Positions 10,301-17,157 of a stretch of DNA of 55,811 bases are shown piece by piece. Source of the stretch: Oscillospiraceae bacterium. GTDB lineage: Bacteria > Bacillota > Clostridia > Oscillospirales > Oscillospiraceae. A program made the position numbers and the translations under genes. The notes below the pieces were generated by a model, which was given only the letters and a program-made list of their open reading frames with translations, had not been told where the DNA came from and ran no database searches. The DNA is taken from positions 1 to 55,811 of the forward strand of contig JAFPWN010000060.1 in assembly GCA_017412765.1 (NCBI GenBank), written 5' to 3'. The first letter of the stretch is position 1. The number at the start of each line of letters is the position of its first letter.

Positions 10301-13250
10301 GCGAACCGTCGTCGCGCGTGAAGCCTGTGAGACCTGTTCCTGAAAGTTTAATGTTTGTATTCGTGCCGCTGATTGTAAGCAGTTTGGAGGCTAGCAGCGT
10401 CGTACTCTTGTTTTCGTTTCCGCTAGTAAACTGAAGCGCACCGTCGGCAGGCTGATCCGTTATGTTTAGTTGGATATTGAGCGCGGTTCTGGCAAAGTCC
10501 GTGACCGTTTCCATCGAGGTCACGGCGGACTGAATGGTAACAGTATGAGCGGAAGAATCATATTTAAGTACGATACCATCTGAGCTATCATCGCCATGTT
10601 CTCCAAGTGCTCCAGAGCGAACTACCTCGCCCCAGTCGCCGATGTCGCCGTAGCGAGTGCCGCCGCGGACAAGCTTCCACCCAGAGGAAGTCGTGCCGGT
10701 ATTTCCGTCACCGAGTGCATAGACAAGACCGTTTTCTCTTTTGGATACAATTTGCCCACTGGTTGTGCTTGCTGTAACAGTTGTCACTCCGGCAAGGCGC
10801 AGTACGCCCGCATTCATTTCGTAAATAATACCGCCGGTAAACGTACTGCTGACGATCTTAACCTCATTGGAAACGTCAAGGAAGCTGCCGGCTTCGCCGA
10901 GGTTGCCGACTATTCCTCCGCTAACCGTGCCGGTAGTCTTCGCCGCCGCTTTATATACCTTAATGTAAGCGGGATATTCGTCTACCCTGGCAACGAGACC
11001 TCCATCGCCGCCGCTGCGGATTTTGGTCTTTATCTCTGTTAGCTCGAGAGTATTTGCGAGACTGCTCGTTTTAAAGAGTCCGATTACTCCTCCCCTGTTA
11101 GTTCCGCCCGAAAAGCTTGGGGAAACTTCTTGAGCTGTGTCTGAATACTTGGTTGGGCCCTGGGTAATTATGTAATCACGGCAGGTTTCGAGCATACCGA
11201 ATACGCCTCCGCAATACTTTCCTGCGGTGATTGTAGGCAAAAGCGTGTATTTTGAGAGATCATACTGATTCGGTGCAATGTCATCGTCATCCGTTGCAGT
11301 TCTCTTATAATATCCGAAAACGCCTCCTGCTCCACCGCCGGTCGTGACACCCGTCATGCTCGTGCTGTCAATCGTGACTGTTTTGCCGTTGGGAACGACG
11401 ATTTCCGCGTCGATTCCGTAGCCTACAAGTCCCCCGACAAACCCTGTAACATCGGGCGAAAGTGTCAGATTTTCAGGAGCCACCATCTTCAGAATCGGCG
11501 GAACGAGCGTAAGTGCGCCCTTTGCTCCGTTACCGACGGTGGCGGGTTCTTCGGTATTCTCTTCCTCGTTTTCGCTCTTCTCGACTGGTTCTTCGCCCTC
11601 CGAGGGTATGGCTTTGCCGCCCTCGTTGTTTACATCGTCGGAGGCGGGTTCTTCGGTATTCTCTTCCTCCTTTTCGCCCTGCTCGGCTGGTTCTTCGCCC
11701 TCCGAGGGTATGGCTTCACCGCCCTCGTCGTTTTCCTCTTCGGGGGCGGGTTCTTCGGTATTCTCTTCCTCGTTTTCGCTCTTCTCGACTGGTTCTTCGC
11801 CCTCCGAGGGTATGGCTTCGCCGCCCTCGTCGTTTTCCTCTTCGGGGGCGGGTTCTTCGGTATTCTCTTCCTCGTTTTCGCCCTGCTCGGCTGGTTCTTC
11901 GCCCTCCGAGGATATGGCTTCGCCGCCCTCGTCGTTTTCCTCTTCGGGGGCGGGTTCTTCGGTATTCTCTTCCTCGTTTTCGCCCTTGTTTTCTTCCTCT
12001 TTTTCTTCCTCAATGGCTGGCGGCTTATCTTCTCCCTCACCGTGTTCTCCAATCGCTTCTTCTTCGGGTTCTTCTGACAATTCTTCGGAGGGTTCGGAAG
12101 TCGTCTCTTCTGCAGATCCATCTGTCGGTTCTTCTGACGGCTCTTCAGCGGATACGTCTGTCAGTTTCTCTATCGGTTCTTCCGTTGCCTCTTTTGACTG
12201 ATCTGCAGTCTGTTTTGCCGTCAGTTCTTCCGAAGTCTCCTCTGCTGGTTCTTCCGAAGCCTCTCCTGCTACATCTAAATCATCGGGTCTGAACGCAATA
12301 AGTGAGGCTGGTCCGGAAATCGACGCGCCCAAGGACGGCGAAGGAGGTGTAGGCTGCTCAAGACTTATTCCACCGTCAATTTTTACGATTGTACCAGTTA
12401 TATCGTCATATCCGTTTAGTAACTCAAGCTTCGCTCCGTTGAGCATAAGTCCAACAAGTCCGCCAGCAGCGCCGGATTTGCTTACAACCTCAAATGCGCC
12501 TTCTGTCTTCGTAAGAGAAGCTACTTTCAACTTCGAGTTTTCTCTCATAACTCCGCAGAGTATGCCAACGTTATTATTGCTCTCAACCTTTGTCTTGTGC
12601 GACTTGTCGGTAAAGCTAAGCGTTACAACGGCATTCTCTCCAAGCTCACCGATTACTCCGGCATATACGCCGTCCGTCTTACCGTCATCCTTTTCTGAGT
12701 TGCAGATAATTTCCCAGTCCGCCTCGTAATAGCCGCCCTCGCCGTTAGAAACGGCGGTAACCTTCTCAGCAAGTAGAGGCGAATCAATCAATTTAGCGGA
12801 AGTTCTCGTAAACTCGAGCGCCTTTTTTTGGGGCACTTCGTCCGTCGTCTCGAAGCGTACGTTCGTTCCTAAATTTTTAAAAAGCGCCTTTGTCCCCTCA
12901 AAAACCGTTGCGCCGATGACGGCAAACCTTATTTTTCCGACAAAAGGTGAGTCGTCACTTCCGAGCTGGTTGTAACTGTCTTTCATTTCAAACTTTGCAT
13001 CTAAAGACGTAGAGATAAAAGTAATATTGTCGCGGGGATCGATTGTCCTCGTCATAAGCTCCTCAAACGTCAGCGAATTTGCATAAGTTGTTGCATCCCT
13101 TTCTGAAGCGCTACCGTAAACCTGCCAATCCACGGGAACGTATTGCTCACCCTCTGCATTAGCGGAAGGGAAAACAACGTCAGCCGTGTTCAAAACGCAC
13201 ACAAGCGCAAGAATTGCAGAGAGAATCCTAATTCCCATCTTTCTTTTCAT
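1395..13250 (-). CDS. Giant exported GLUG-repeat surface protein (~3950 residues)
   Basis: The chosen start is the ATG at 13250, which follows a GAGGTGG ribosome site; a GTG nine bases earlier is possible. An N-terminal signal peptide (basic MKRKMG, then a hydrophobic stretch ending near SANA) precedes a region with 'GGLVG'-type motifs. Next comes a Glu/Pro-rich low-complexity stretch (about residues 325-575) containing 34-residue tandem repeats. A very long beta-rich part follows, with many GLUG-like motifs (VGGLVGYG, AGGLIGYSSG, AGGLIGQIN, GGVIGLF) that suggest a beta-helix. No LPXTG, membrane anchor or recognisable enzyme domain was seen; the C-terminus ends in FFSTAGS. It is the last gene of a tight five-gene operon. 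Adhesin or matrix function is inference from architecture. Confidence 0.85.
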   Translation of the reverse strand: MKRKMGIRILSAILALVCVLNTADVVFPSANAEGEQYVPVDWQVYGSASERDATTYANSLTFEELMTRTIDPRDNITFISTSLDAKFEMKDSYNQLGSDDSPFVGKIRFAVIGATVFEGTKALFKNLGTNVRFETTDEVPQKKALEFTRTSAKLIDSPLLAEKVTAVSNGEGGYYEADWEIICNSEKDDGKTDGVYAGVIGELGENAVVTLSFTDKSHKTKVESNNNVGILCGVMRENSKLKVASLTKTEGAFEVVSKSGAAGGLVGLMLNGAKLELLNGYDDITGTIVKIDGGISLEQPTPPSPSLGASISGPASLIAFRPDDLDVAGEASEEPAEETSEELTAKQTADQSKEATEEPIEKLTDVSAEEPSEEPTDGSAEETTSEPSEELSEEPEEEAIGEHGEGEDKPPAIEEEKEEENKGENEEENTEEPAPEEENDEGGEAISSEGEEPAEQGENEEENTEEPAPEEENDEGGEAIPSEGEEPVEKSENEEENTEEPAPEEENDEGGEAIPSEGEEPAEQGEKEEENTEEPASDDVNNEGGKAIPSEGEEPVEKSENEEENTEEPATVGNGAKGALTLVPPILKMVAPENLTLSPDVTGFVGGLVGYGIDAEIVVPNGKTVTIDSTSMTGVTTGGGAGGVFGYYKRTATDDDDIAPNQYDLSKYTLLPTITAGKYCGGVFGMLETCRDYIITQGPTKYSDTAQEVSPSFSGGTNRGGVIGLFKTSSLANTLELTEIKTKIRSGGDGGLVARVDEYPAYIKVYKAAAKTTGTVSGGIVGNLGEAGSFLDVSNEVKIVSSTFTGGIIYEMNAGVLRLAGVTTVTASTTSGQIVSKRENGLVYALGDGNTGTTSSGWKLVRGGTRYGDIGDWGEVVRSGALGEHGDDSSDGIVLKYDSSAHTVTIQSAVTSMETVTDFARTALNIQLNITDQPADGALQFTSGNENKSTTLLASKLLTISGTNTNIKLSGTGLTGFTRDDGSQIFEGTLNGKNNTITLATGEGYGVDTSNNAVSVNYNTTGGNGEIFAHKNSGLFGKTGANASISNLTVSGVINVVASGDTAYNAGWKIGGIAAEVTEPLTLNTVTADEAVNFKAANTDGKELFLYAGGAVGLSTAGGSVTDTSSVFKAEITDKTDANRSENVYCGGAVAAAYGGGQTFGFTSTTVAGSYTKENNGAQSRFGGLVGTISTSATVTANNVTFGELTINAKTSAETGRGNNGIGGVLGYSWENTTATVTGLKVGTDDLTHGPSLTATANANIGGLVYMGSGKWTINSVKVNKMTVNQRTGSTFGFTVNDAIHDITNIGHTKTESALYLIVNNKNVGGASYTYDIDGLSFTGSDFDVFDEVAAYSRRDGTVIEDMKQAIVTLELDAAVKMSGDACNTYQNQTTYGKTASSNSKNFNPNTRYYYNVAEIHDHPSDPSSADAYNAERLMLWSLHKYAHGTISDFTTDPLNNTIGGTSGSEIDYNMCGYSYYPVSLYGEELTVQYCTIKFYNEEIENGEKVVSGSGNTDEFCRSTRRQADGYKSQHYLMHCGLLDDFRGNYDSVNKTEDTATLNVNTVTLSGNSGKVSDNSGFLVRGTLGGDQSKTTLNLTGLELDGAFNAGTDTETEGNPTLMGYGALVINAIGSNTTANLTTVKTKADSYNTLLAKVGDNPLKYAATSLIGHVGSESAYGIDLHLSNIVLDARETEDVITDTGIKEELKTAYGTPRSIFKDATLMLSFQYDRKSADSEYNYNELEDYPTDGSSPKHQVTYGAEVYNSLEYAGKENKYYTYAEQAIGDRKYTTPLNDNNPYNFSSGFLRYVKQAKEGKYHELKVNVMVEYSVEGCGRYDDPYHDFGGEFLKTVAKIINGEDLDNTYKITLPDALAESEANPLTQPTQPVDPAHTSAYHSEYTYNSSSDKFENGDKKIDRDDVRKYLAGAYYNVTETVTLDKDFAGLGIDKNTTNNNGYLSPYAFRGVIYGNNTEIVNKSKNPLIANANGAVVKDITIDVQLETGEVDSIITVDSTATADFAYKFSEATVYGYGAVIGQVMGGDNFIDGVSVEFNKTIHFGSGTHTRLMAVGGYVGVVLNGSLVFRNMGLGVEKSGLDLATKCVAGDTETPIAESGYLYVNPIVGRVIAGHVFSEVPSGGTAADYKLVNGTKNYDIPVLDPNEESKLTVNGTTITVPNGQALWVLAAIVNSGAGAATGVSGAYSDFSGTAWQGWRNYCVARDGSSDYYDAEVGEADGKTPYIVKAYTNPVGTSYNARTLGAASTGWTVNITGDCVVPEGFRGIGSFYTSSSNYMIIKEFNGRENEIALSIKYNEYGYNPSENATFSKENYPAVEEANGLGLFNRLKLSSGGTDEKACSVHDFSLTANISYDIYNISDGEKVNYWWRNLTEETYSSSLNLYLAEYASDSSKADTQNKNVLTVGGFAGVIKATSRFFDIDLKSTSIEAPLYAGGLIGYSSGWDIYITDVESSENISVSAGIQAGGLIGQINNGSNSSQSKVLSIVGSNAASKTELKIGEIGTKGLLGARGANFNKVSAGGLIGGVKTAVITIKNYLIQDAIIKTKNNQNDDLNAGGLVGIAHNSQSNGIISNIDLIRISPKASFAAGIAGTVTGTIPVLDGISIIGKADKNSIFGYRLAGGLFSKVSGAVSASNIIIRNYSITSQTMKSNNDKGSAGGLAGFIDASNYKFDIKNVSIENCEIAVLTATEPDDNGKTVDGGNSNTYIVGSGGIVGKINNSSGINGYNILISNTDISVFGGTNKTGSIAGNNNSKVIKLVGVSIQNTTPVKKVGNIEDTLSPYGSGGYVVFADYNGICTTNDKNEDWLTLGDYDINNDVATTEAFVVNDLSSDHSNDYVELKYNGTIVAVKYEKYATGYSTDLHARHNKGDLYNSVDLMWLRRYNPDTDEGAMRYNLYRDPIKLKNKWWPAIASEGSYETGDYVRIKVPENVPIQAIDTSNNQAGWYILSDTGNVKMNLDANKQQNDITAVVDNANGLYVIAENDALDFVTAKLNNVDTKFRLYQDGNAGDKYTLIVSNSYSHVLSGQNNNDRELIEYTFDGENITRDGVTYRKYNQYTDSFADVVKYRLIETSPMGSAPYVTTNPEGVLAKLHLMSDGVGYEQSGRVYTTVAEQILSDMADSTSDKYDYYKLARENITRSDYDGKFSTFGAEMAESGVTYGGPDFPILVLETNNSDPNTYINNYIKLLSNTDYNYANTDKTAIYELEIYKVKLNADGSFSAASTSDRSIEIVPFLTNMEESYFFVSDANVDNDDTTFTVIDVKYKNPSNPAEIAYHLYVPVLVKKVLKFTVDVRLRAGTSYDASSGGYTATDRLVCENDNTPITAHIEYGYDAGESSWKSSINAGIDFTENYNKTLRMVKGSGYKDLPNDTPLCLVDVQTGQHYYSTFGAAFAPASEGSLEGELDFSKFNTEIDGSGTDFKPISLSELLEVTAKAATDADVTKFVECPDTEATVRAKVGVDYKWLRPYNSATDGEVTKYEIEGVTPATEKYFLTYYTGDINGVVDYTLSEPNSLDRGNLMPAVHDTGGGDGAVLGRQSTMYEGDIYTLSNFTMKTTSTGQNPDVGFYVLNKLQNTITVDMTVTVSMVPSMFSNLKYYKLPIYQNFMINMLRTDAGGSITGITGAPKIVSATYSVDGVSKGSYEEPSSTGAVEKSFAEFITKDMLDFTTSGSSSHIVHAVVTLSYDNEDAISAQFPLLPNDYATSSHGTVVNVRSSIGSTQERTTYSNSFNTKTDENNNRYYSGVTIKKARLSYNPVTQIENGDMAQLGVNPWDNEDMTTAKIETIGVFNFADVKTEAEGWDYAQITWSFKKKQNGYQDADISDLMTSLEICGTEYYSASLDNAITVTVPKTTFAGSGWLSDSEDEIEIPIDFVVKTGKTGAAGGFEDSEFRYANYQVILNVKLLRSSAVCVELSSGTDYPHIIYTNARVYPEFFSTAGS
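11542..11990 (-). repeat. 102-bp tandem repeats in the giant surface gene
   Basis: Units start at 11542, 11644, 11746, 11848 and 11950 (the last partial), exactly 102 bp apart, so each encodes 34 residues. The units are nearly identical and encode an acidic Glu/Pro/Asn-rich motif with a GGEAIPSEGEEP core. In-frame repeats like these change copy number by slippage or recombination and usually form an extended stalk or spacer. Confidence 0.92.
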
Positions 13251-13295
13251 CCCATCCACCTCACTTTCTCAAAAACTTTATTAAGGGGCTTGCGG

Positions 13296-14276
13296 TTATT
13301 CGCCCCCACTGGGTTCAGACTCGGTAAATACACATTGAATGGCAATATCATTTGCCGTCAGTGGTGTCGTATATTCGGTATTGCGGTAGAACTGTATGCT
13401 GTAGGAATTCCCAGTCGTGACTGAGATTACAATACTGCTCATATTGTCGACTGTCGTTTCAGAAAGGCCTTTATTACTTAAAAATATTTTGCTGATCGTT
13501 ATCTTTGTTGAGTCCCAAGTAAGTTTTACGGTTCCGTTACCAGATCCGCTCACGAGATAATTAAAGCCGTATAGATTATCGAGCTTCTCCTGCGTTGATG
13601 CGTCGTCCGTAAGAGTCGCCGTCCATCCAGAATGGAGAATTACCGGCTTTTCCGTAACATCTATATAAACTCCGAGCTTCGTGGGAAGGTCAGAAGCGCT
13701 GTTCTTCGGAGTCGCTTCCAACTTAAGGAAGAAATGCTCCGTAAACATCGCACCCGGCAAAACAAGGTGATAGACATCGTCGGACTTAACTCCTCCCGTC
13801 AGCGTTTTATCACTCGTTATAGTAGTTGGACTTCCGCTGACTGCAACGTCGCCGACGATAACCGTCGCACTGCCCGTATATGCAGCCTCGTTTCCGCTTG
13901 AATCAAAAGTAATTAACTGCCCTGTCAGGTCGTAGGTTATATCCCTATTGTAGAACCATGTAGGATTTCCCTGCGGATAGTTGGATACCGTTACGGCATT
14001 ATTAGCGTTGTTTATTGTAATCGGTTCACCGCCATCAAGTTTTTCCTTTTCTTCAACGCTGAGATATATGCTCTTAAACGGGTACGTTGACTCGTTTGAA
14101 AGCATCCAGTTAGACGAAAACCTGCGCCCCGGAGAGCTGTACGCCGCTACGACGCGCTTTGCCCTAGTGGACTTTGTATATTCGGCGTATACCGTAAATC
14201 CCGTTGAAATCACAAGCGTGAGCGCGACGGCTACGATAAAGTATCTTCGCAAAAAATCAAGTATTTTCTTTTCCAT
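13296..14276 (-). CDS. Membrane-anchored exported protein of the surface operon
   Basis: 326 residues; ATG at 14276 with a GGGAGG ribosome site. One N-terminal hydrophobic segment (about residues 12-32, YFIVAVALTLVISTGFTVYA) is followed by a beta-rich extracellular part with no recognised domain. It lies 45 bp upstream of the giant gene start and 23 bp after the previous gene, so the genes are surely cotranscribed. It resembles its two upstream neighbours in layout (short basic head, single membrane segment, ~250-residue outer domain). A minor subunit or assembly partner of the giant protein is plausible but unproven. Confidence 0.8.
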   Translation of the reverse strand: MEKKILDFLRRYFIVAVALTLVISTGFTVYAEYTKSTRAKRVVAAYSSPGRRFSSNWMLSNESTYPFKSIYLSVEEKEKLDGGEPITINNANNAVTVSNYPQGNPTWFYNRDITYDLTGQLITFDSSGNEAAYTGSATVIVGDVAVSGSPTTITSDKTLTGGVKSDDVYHLVLPGAMFTEHFFLKLEATPKNSASDLPTKLGVYIDVTEKPVILHSGWTATLTDDASTQEKLDNLYGFNYLVSGSGNGTVKLTWDSTKITISKIFLSNKGLSETTVDNMSSIVISVTTGNSYSIQFYRNTEYTTPLTANDIAIQCVFTESEPSGGE

Positions 14277-14299
14277 TCCGCGCTCACCTCCCTTTTTCT

Positions 14300-15082
14300 T
14301 TACTGACCGGCCGCAATATACAGTATGTCGGTTTCTCTGTCGTTAATCCTATCCGATTTCCATTTTACGCGGAGGATATAGTAATTCGTAAATGCATCGT
14401 TGCCGTTGCCTATTTCCGCATATTGAGTCCTGCAGTAAATCGGTACAGCGTATTTATCAACGGATCCGTTTTCTGCGTCCCCCGTGTATCCGTAGCCCTC
14501 GTATGTTTTGCTGTAATACTCGTTTGCTTTTGCGGGATCTCCAAGCTTTTCCGCGCCATTATCAATCTCGTTTAGCTTAGTCATACTGATGCTGACACCA
14601 GTGGTCTTGGAATATTCCCACTGTTTGCCTGACGTATCTACAAATGAAACAAAGCTCTCCTCGTGAGGTGTATCCATCGGTTGCTGTGTCGCGTTATATA
14701 GCTCATATTCAAACTGGTTATTCGTGGTATATGCAAGTTGGAGATAGTATCTCTCAAGGTATTCACCCCTTACGCAGAATACGAAATCCTTGTAGAGCTT
14801 GGGATTCGCAAGTGGCGCACCCGTCGAATCTAATCTGTCCTCAGTTCTCTCAACGTCGATATCGGAGAGATTTAGGTAGACGATATCCTCCTCATGTCCC
14901 GCATTTATGTAGAGTGAAATTGGCGTATCCGTAGGTATAATTGCGGCAAGCTTCCTGTTGTAAAAAAACCATGCGTTTACCGGTATTGCCGTTATCAGCG
15001 CCACGGTGGCAACTGTCAATGCAACAAGCCTGACTGATTTCAGTCCTTGCACAAGTTTTTTCACTTTATCGTTTTCCTTCAT
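14300..15082 (-). CDS. Membrane-anchored exported protein with AWFFYN motif
   Basis: 260 residues; ATG at 15082 preceded by AAGGAGG. A basic head (KKLVQGLKSVR) and a hydrophobic segment (about residues 18-37) run into NAWFFYNRKLA. The upstream gene has the equivalent MAWFASN at the same place. Many exported Clostridia proteins, including fibre-forming TasA-like types, carry an aromatic motif right after the membrane segment; whether this one belongs there is uncertain. The rest is beta-rich and acidic. It lies 26 bp after the upstream gene and 23 bp before the next one. Confidence 0.8.
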   Translation of the reverse strand: MKENDKVKKLVQGLKSVRLVALTVATVALITAIPVNAWFFYNRKLAAIIPTDTPISLYINAGHEEDIVYLNLSDIDVERTEDRLDSTGAPLANPKLYKDFVFCVRGEYLERYYLQLAYTTNNQFEYELYNATQQPMDTPHEESFVSFVDTSGKQWEYSKTTGVSISMTKLNEIDNGAEKLGDPAKANEYYSKTYEGYGYTGDAENGSVDKYAVPIYCRTQYAEIGNGNDAFTNYYILRVKWKSDRINDRETDILYIAAGQ

Positions 15083-15108
15083 TATGCCGCCTCCTTCCCG
15101 ACGGGTTT

Positions 15109-16098
15109 TTACGTTTCTTTCTTTGTTGCTGCAATTACAGTTTTGCCATCCACACTCTCGGAATACGCATCAATATTCAGCTCCGATATAACGTAATATA
15201 TATTGTCGCCTATTGTCTGATCGCCGTTGTTGTACCCCTCTGAGCCGGTCGCGGGAGTATCAGCAGTTCCCTCCGTTATACCGTCAAAAAGAAAATCGAC
15301 TAACTCAGGTTCATCGACTTTGTAATTAGTCTCGGAACCCGGCACCTTGCCCAGCATTTCTTTTAGCTCGTCGTAGGTTCTAACCCACACCCAGTATAAC
15401 GTTACTTCATAAACCTCTCCTTTTTCGCTGGCTCCAGTTATGTAAATGGAGCTGTCCTCACCCTCTCCTAAGTGGACTATAGGGTTATTGATTTGATTGG
15501 AGTAAGAAACAACGCCGGCTGATTCAGTACGATTTGCATAAATTACAACGTGCCCGTTCAGCAGCTTGAAGGCTTTTAAGACCTCCTCCTGCGTGGCTGA
15601 ATCAACATTAGTGTAATCTCCGTTAACAAATTCAAAGCTGCTCGCACCGCTTTTTCTGATTCCCGCGATTGAAAGATTTGCCTTGAAAATGAGGTTATCC
15701 CTTTTTGGAAGAATTTTGAAAATCAGCTTTCCATAAGAACCTGGACGAATTTTTGTCTCTTTTTCGCCCTTGTAATACGAATCTATCTCAAGCTCGCAAA
15801 AAATGCCCGATTTATTAGAGTTCGTCTGCAACGGATCTATGTCGTTATAAAACCCCGCATTATTGAGCGGCGAAACCAAATTAGAGCCTAATGAAATGCG
15901 CTTATCAGATCCGATCTCAAACAATTCCGCATCGACTGTCACGGACGCGTCTGTGCCTGTGACATCTTTATTTGACGCAAACCACGCCATTGAGATGACG
16001 GCGGCGACGGTGACTGCGCCGGCTATCAGCGTCACGATGATCGTCGTTATTAGGTCTATGCTCAGCTTTGTCGATTGCTTCATCTCTTTTTTATTCAC
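15109..16098 (-). CDS. Membrane-anchored exported protein with AWFASN motif
   Basis: 329 residues. The start is a GTG at 16098 placed 7 bases after GGAGG; the ATG five codons later lacks good spacing. One hydrophobic segment (about residues 16-40) is followed directly by MAWFASNKDVTG. The outer domain is beta-rich and ends without an anchor. The motif and single membrane segment recall TasA/camelysin-like subunits, but no accessory signal peptidase or sortase is encoded nearby. It is the second gene of the five-gene operon. Function unknown; structural subunit is inference. Confidence 0.8.
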   Translation of the reverse strand: MNKKEMKQSTKLSIDLITTIIVTLIAGAVTVAAVISMAWFASNKDVTGTDASVTVDAELFEIGSDKRISLGSNLVSPLNNAGFYNDIDPLQTNSNKSGIFCELEIDSYYKGEKETKIRPGSYGKLIFKILPKRDNLIFKANLSIAGIRKSGASSFEFVNGDYTNVDSATQEEVLKAFKLLNGHVVIYANRTESAGVVSYSNQINNPIVHLGEGEDSSIYITGASEKGEVYEVTLYWVWVRTYDELKEMLGKVPGSETNYKVDEPELVDFLFDGITEGTADTPATGSEGYNNGDQTIGDNIYYVISELNIDAYSESVDGKTVIAATKKET

Positions 16099-16121
16099 AC
16101 CGTCACCTCCTTTTGGTTTAT

Positions 16122-16997
16122 TCAGTCTCTCGCCCTCAGAAAACGCTGCGGGTCCGGCTTGTAATTCTGTATGAAATCTCTGTCACGATGCCATTTTATC
16201 CTTGCTTCTGTATCCTTGCTCTTATTATGAGATAATATGAGGAAATCCAGAAAGCCGATCACAACATCCGCCGGAAGTATCTCAAGGTCAACTATCTCGG
16301 CAAGCAGCTCCTGACGCGCTTCGTCCTCTATGGAATATATTTTGTTTACACTATAGCCATAACATTTCAGTACAGATTTTGGGTTCAGCTTCGTCTCGAT
16401 CGCGCTCTTGTTAGCGTACCCCGTATTATCGTCAAATGTTGGCGTCAGCGCTGGTCTGCCGTATTTATGTACAAACTCCCTGTATAGGCTTACATCCACA
16501 TATGGAGGCAATCCTGCTCTGTCCCGAGTTGCGCGAATAACCTCGTACCTGCTCGTGCCAAGCGAATATAACAGCGATTCTATAACATTGTCGTTTGTAT
16601 GGCACTTTGAGTACTTGTATATATGACCACCATTTGGGCTGATCCTCAGGTCATTCCGAATTACAAACTCGCTTATTCTGCTGTCCTTCCATAATGGGTA
16701 TTTAACAGCGATCACCTTGAAGCTTCTTCCGCCGAGGCTTCCTTTCTTTCTGCGCTGTTTTGCGTATGCCGCTGAGAGGAGTTCTTTGCCAGTATCGGAG
16801 AGATAGAAAACCTTCTCGGCTTCGTTTGCGTCGGTTTCATCCGAAACTATGATATACTCGATTATTTCACTCTCATCAAATTCCGCTTTGATCGCAACCT
16901 CGGCGGACTGGGTTCTTCTTTTTCTCTCACTCTTTTTTATATCCGCTTGTTTGCCATTTCCGCAGTTGGCGTCAAGAGGAATAATCGTGTATTCCAT
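16122..16997 (-). CDS. Unknown cytoplasmic protein, first gene of the surface operon
   Basis: I chose the ATG at 16997 (291 residues) because GGAGAG lies 9 bases before it; an in-frame TTG at 17063 falls inside the 11-bp inverted repeat and has no ribosome site. There is no signal peptide or membrane segment. The N-terminal part is basic (KKSERKRRTQ, QRRKKGS), the middle contains ISPNGGHIYKYSKCHTNDNV, and the C-terminal ~60 residues are helical (ADVVIGFLDFLILSHNKSK, then a charged WHRDRDF segment). I do not recognise the family. Its place at the head of the operon and basic character would suit a regulator or assembly factor, which is only a guess. Confidence 0.75.
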   Translation of the reverse strand: MEYTIIPLDANCGNGKQADIKKSERKRRTQSAEVAIKAEFDESEIIEYIIVSDETDANEAEKVFYLSDTGKELLSAAYAKQRRKKGSLGGRSFKVIAVKYPLWKDSRISEFVIRNDLRISPNGGHIYKYSKCHTNDNVIESLLYSLGTSRYEVIRATRDRAGLPPYVDVSLYREFVHKYGRPALTPTFDDNTGYANKSAIETKLNPKSVLKCYGYSVNKIYSIEDEARQELLAEIVDLEILPADVVIGFLDFLILSHNKSKDTEARIKWHRDRDFIQNYKPDPQRFLRARD

Positions 16998-17049
16998 ATC
17001 GTCTTTCTCTCCGTTTGCTTTGTCGACGATAAGGCGTAGTCCGTGGAGC

Positions 17050-17156
17050 AAAGTAGACTTCAATCGCCTTGTTTACATACTACTTCTACTATATGGAATA
17101 TACCATTTTTGTCACAAAAAAGCAAGAGGAAAATAGTGATTCCAAAAGTCTACTTT
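17050..17156. repeat. Inverted 11-bp repeats flanking the operon promoter
   Basis: AAAGTAGACTT at 17050-17060 and its exact inverse at 17146-17156 enclose 85 bp containing the putative operon promoter. Each copy contains a small dyad, AAGT-AG-ACTT, with a central non-palindromic dinucleotide, as expected of a serine-recombinase crossover site. The right copy begins immediately after the stop codon of the truncated serine recombinase. This is compatible with a small invertible segment; inversion itself is not shown by a single sequence. Confidence 0.65.
17097..17125 (-). promoter_or_regulatory. Promoter of the surface-protein operon
   Basis: On the minus strand TTGCTT (17120-17125), a 17-base spacer and TATATT (17097-17102, with TGG just before it) form a good sigma-A-type promoter. 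Transcription would start near 17090 and read a ~93-base leader into the ATG at 16997. It lies inside the 11-bp inverted repeats. Confidence 0.65.
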
Positions 17157-17157
17157 A

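Noticed and set aside
11542-11990. Tandem repeat considered as a CRISPR array
   Set aside because: Units are contiguous without unique spacers and code in frame for a protein repeat.
11513-12292. Arg/Leu-rich plus-strand frame and other frames across the 102-bp repeats
   Set aside because: Repeats of a length divisible by three keep several frames open; only the minus-strand frame has a signal peptide, ribosome site and continuous gene.
17050-17156. Inverted 11-bp repeats as an ordinary terminator
   Set aside because: An 85-base loop and absence of a T run make termination unlikely; promoter content and recombinase adjacency favour a recombination role.
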